Source of the DNA: a bacterium
GTDB taxonomy: Bacteria; Vulcanimicrobiota; Vulcanimicrobiia; Vulcanimicrobiales; Vulcanimicrobiaceae
Assembly (NCBI GenBank): GCA_021807065.1
Contig: JAKAPO010000144.1
Coordinates: forward strand, 1 to 6,469
Reading direction: 5' to 3'
DNA length: 6,469 nucleotides
A model generated the notes under the pieces. It had not been told where the DNA came from. It searched no databases and was given only the letters and a program-made list of their open reading frames with translations. Of the stretch, positions 6,459 to 6,469 are shown piece after piece; positions within the stretch are counted from its first letter, which is position 1; each line of letters opens with the position of its first letter. The position numbers were made by a program, and so were the translations under genes.

Positions 6459-6469
6459 CTGTCATCCCG
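6459..6469. other. Possible edge of a dispersed intergenic repeat
   Basis: The last bases, CTGTCATCCCG, break the 26-bp periodicity. They match the beginning of the TGTCATCC(C/T)GAGCG-type dispersed intergenic repeat known from many bacterial genomes, but only the first bases are visible before the window ends, so the match may be chance. Confidence 0.25.

Overview
The window carries four same-strand genes packed head to tail, followed by a short tandem-repeat array. The host is a GC-rich diderm bacterium: two of the four products are outer-membrane beta-barrels, one starting with a CarboxypepD_reg-like domain before its TonB plug. Haem and copper enzymes point to aerobic respiratory or metal-redox chemistry. 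Protein style and codon use recall Vulcanimicrobiota/Eremiobacterota (WPS-2) or Acidobacteriota, but this is an impression and not a demonstrated assignment.

Layout. 1-70: leader with a purine-rich ribosome-binding stretch and a small hairpin. 71-676: small polytopic membrane protein with periplasm-side histidines, no recognised family. 719-3079: TonB-dependent receptor (signal peptide, carboxypeptidase-regulatory-like domain, plug, barrel). 3081-4811: the centrepiece, a Cyc2-like porin-cytochrome with a CxxCH haem site right after the signal peptide, a beta-barrel, a second class I cytochrome c domain and a C-terminal YtkA/FixH-like beta-sandwich. Its best start is a CTG codon one base after the receptor stop. 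4808-6232: three-domain multicopper oxidase with all copper ligands and a Met-rich insert; its best start is a TTG overlapping the previous stop. 6230-6458: nine copies of a 26-bp repeat whose first copy supplies the oxidase stop codon; the last bases (6459-6469) may begin another dispersed repeat.

How they may work together (inference). The 1-bp gap and the TTGA overlap make the receptor, porin-cytochrome and oxidase one translationally coupled unit; the membrane gene 42 bp upstream probably belongs to it. The fusion protein could carry electrons from an extracellular donor through the barrel (haem 1) to a periplasmic haem (haem 2), with the multicopper oxidase as O2-reducing partner or as a separate metal oxidase, and the receptor importing a metal complex. 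Fe(II), Cu(I) or another donor cannot be told apart from sequence.
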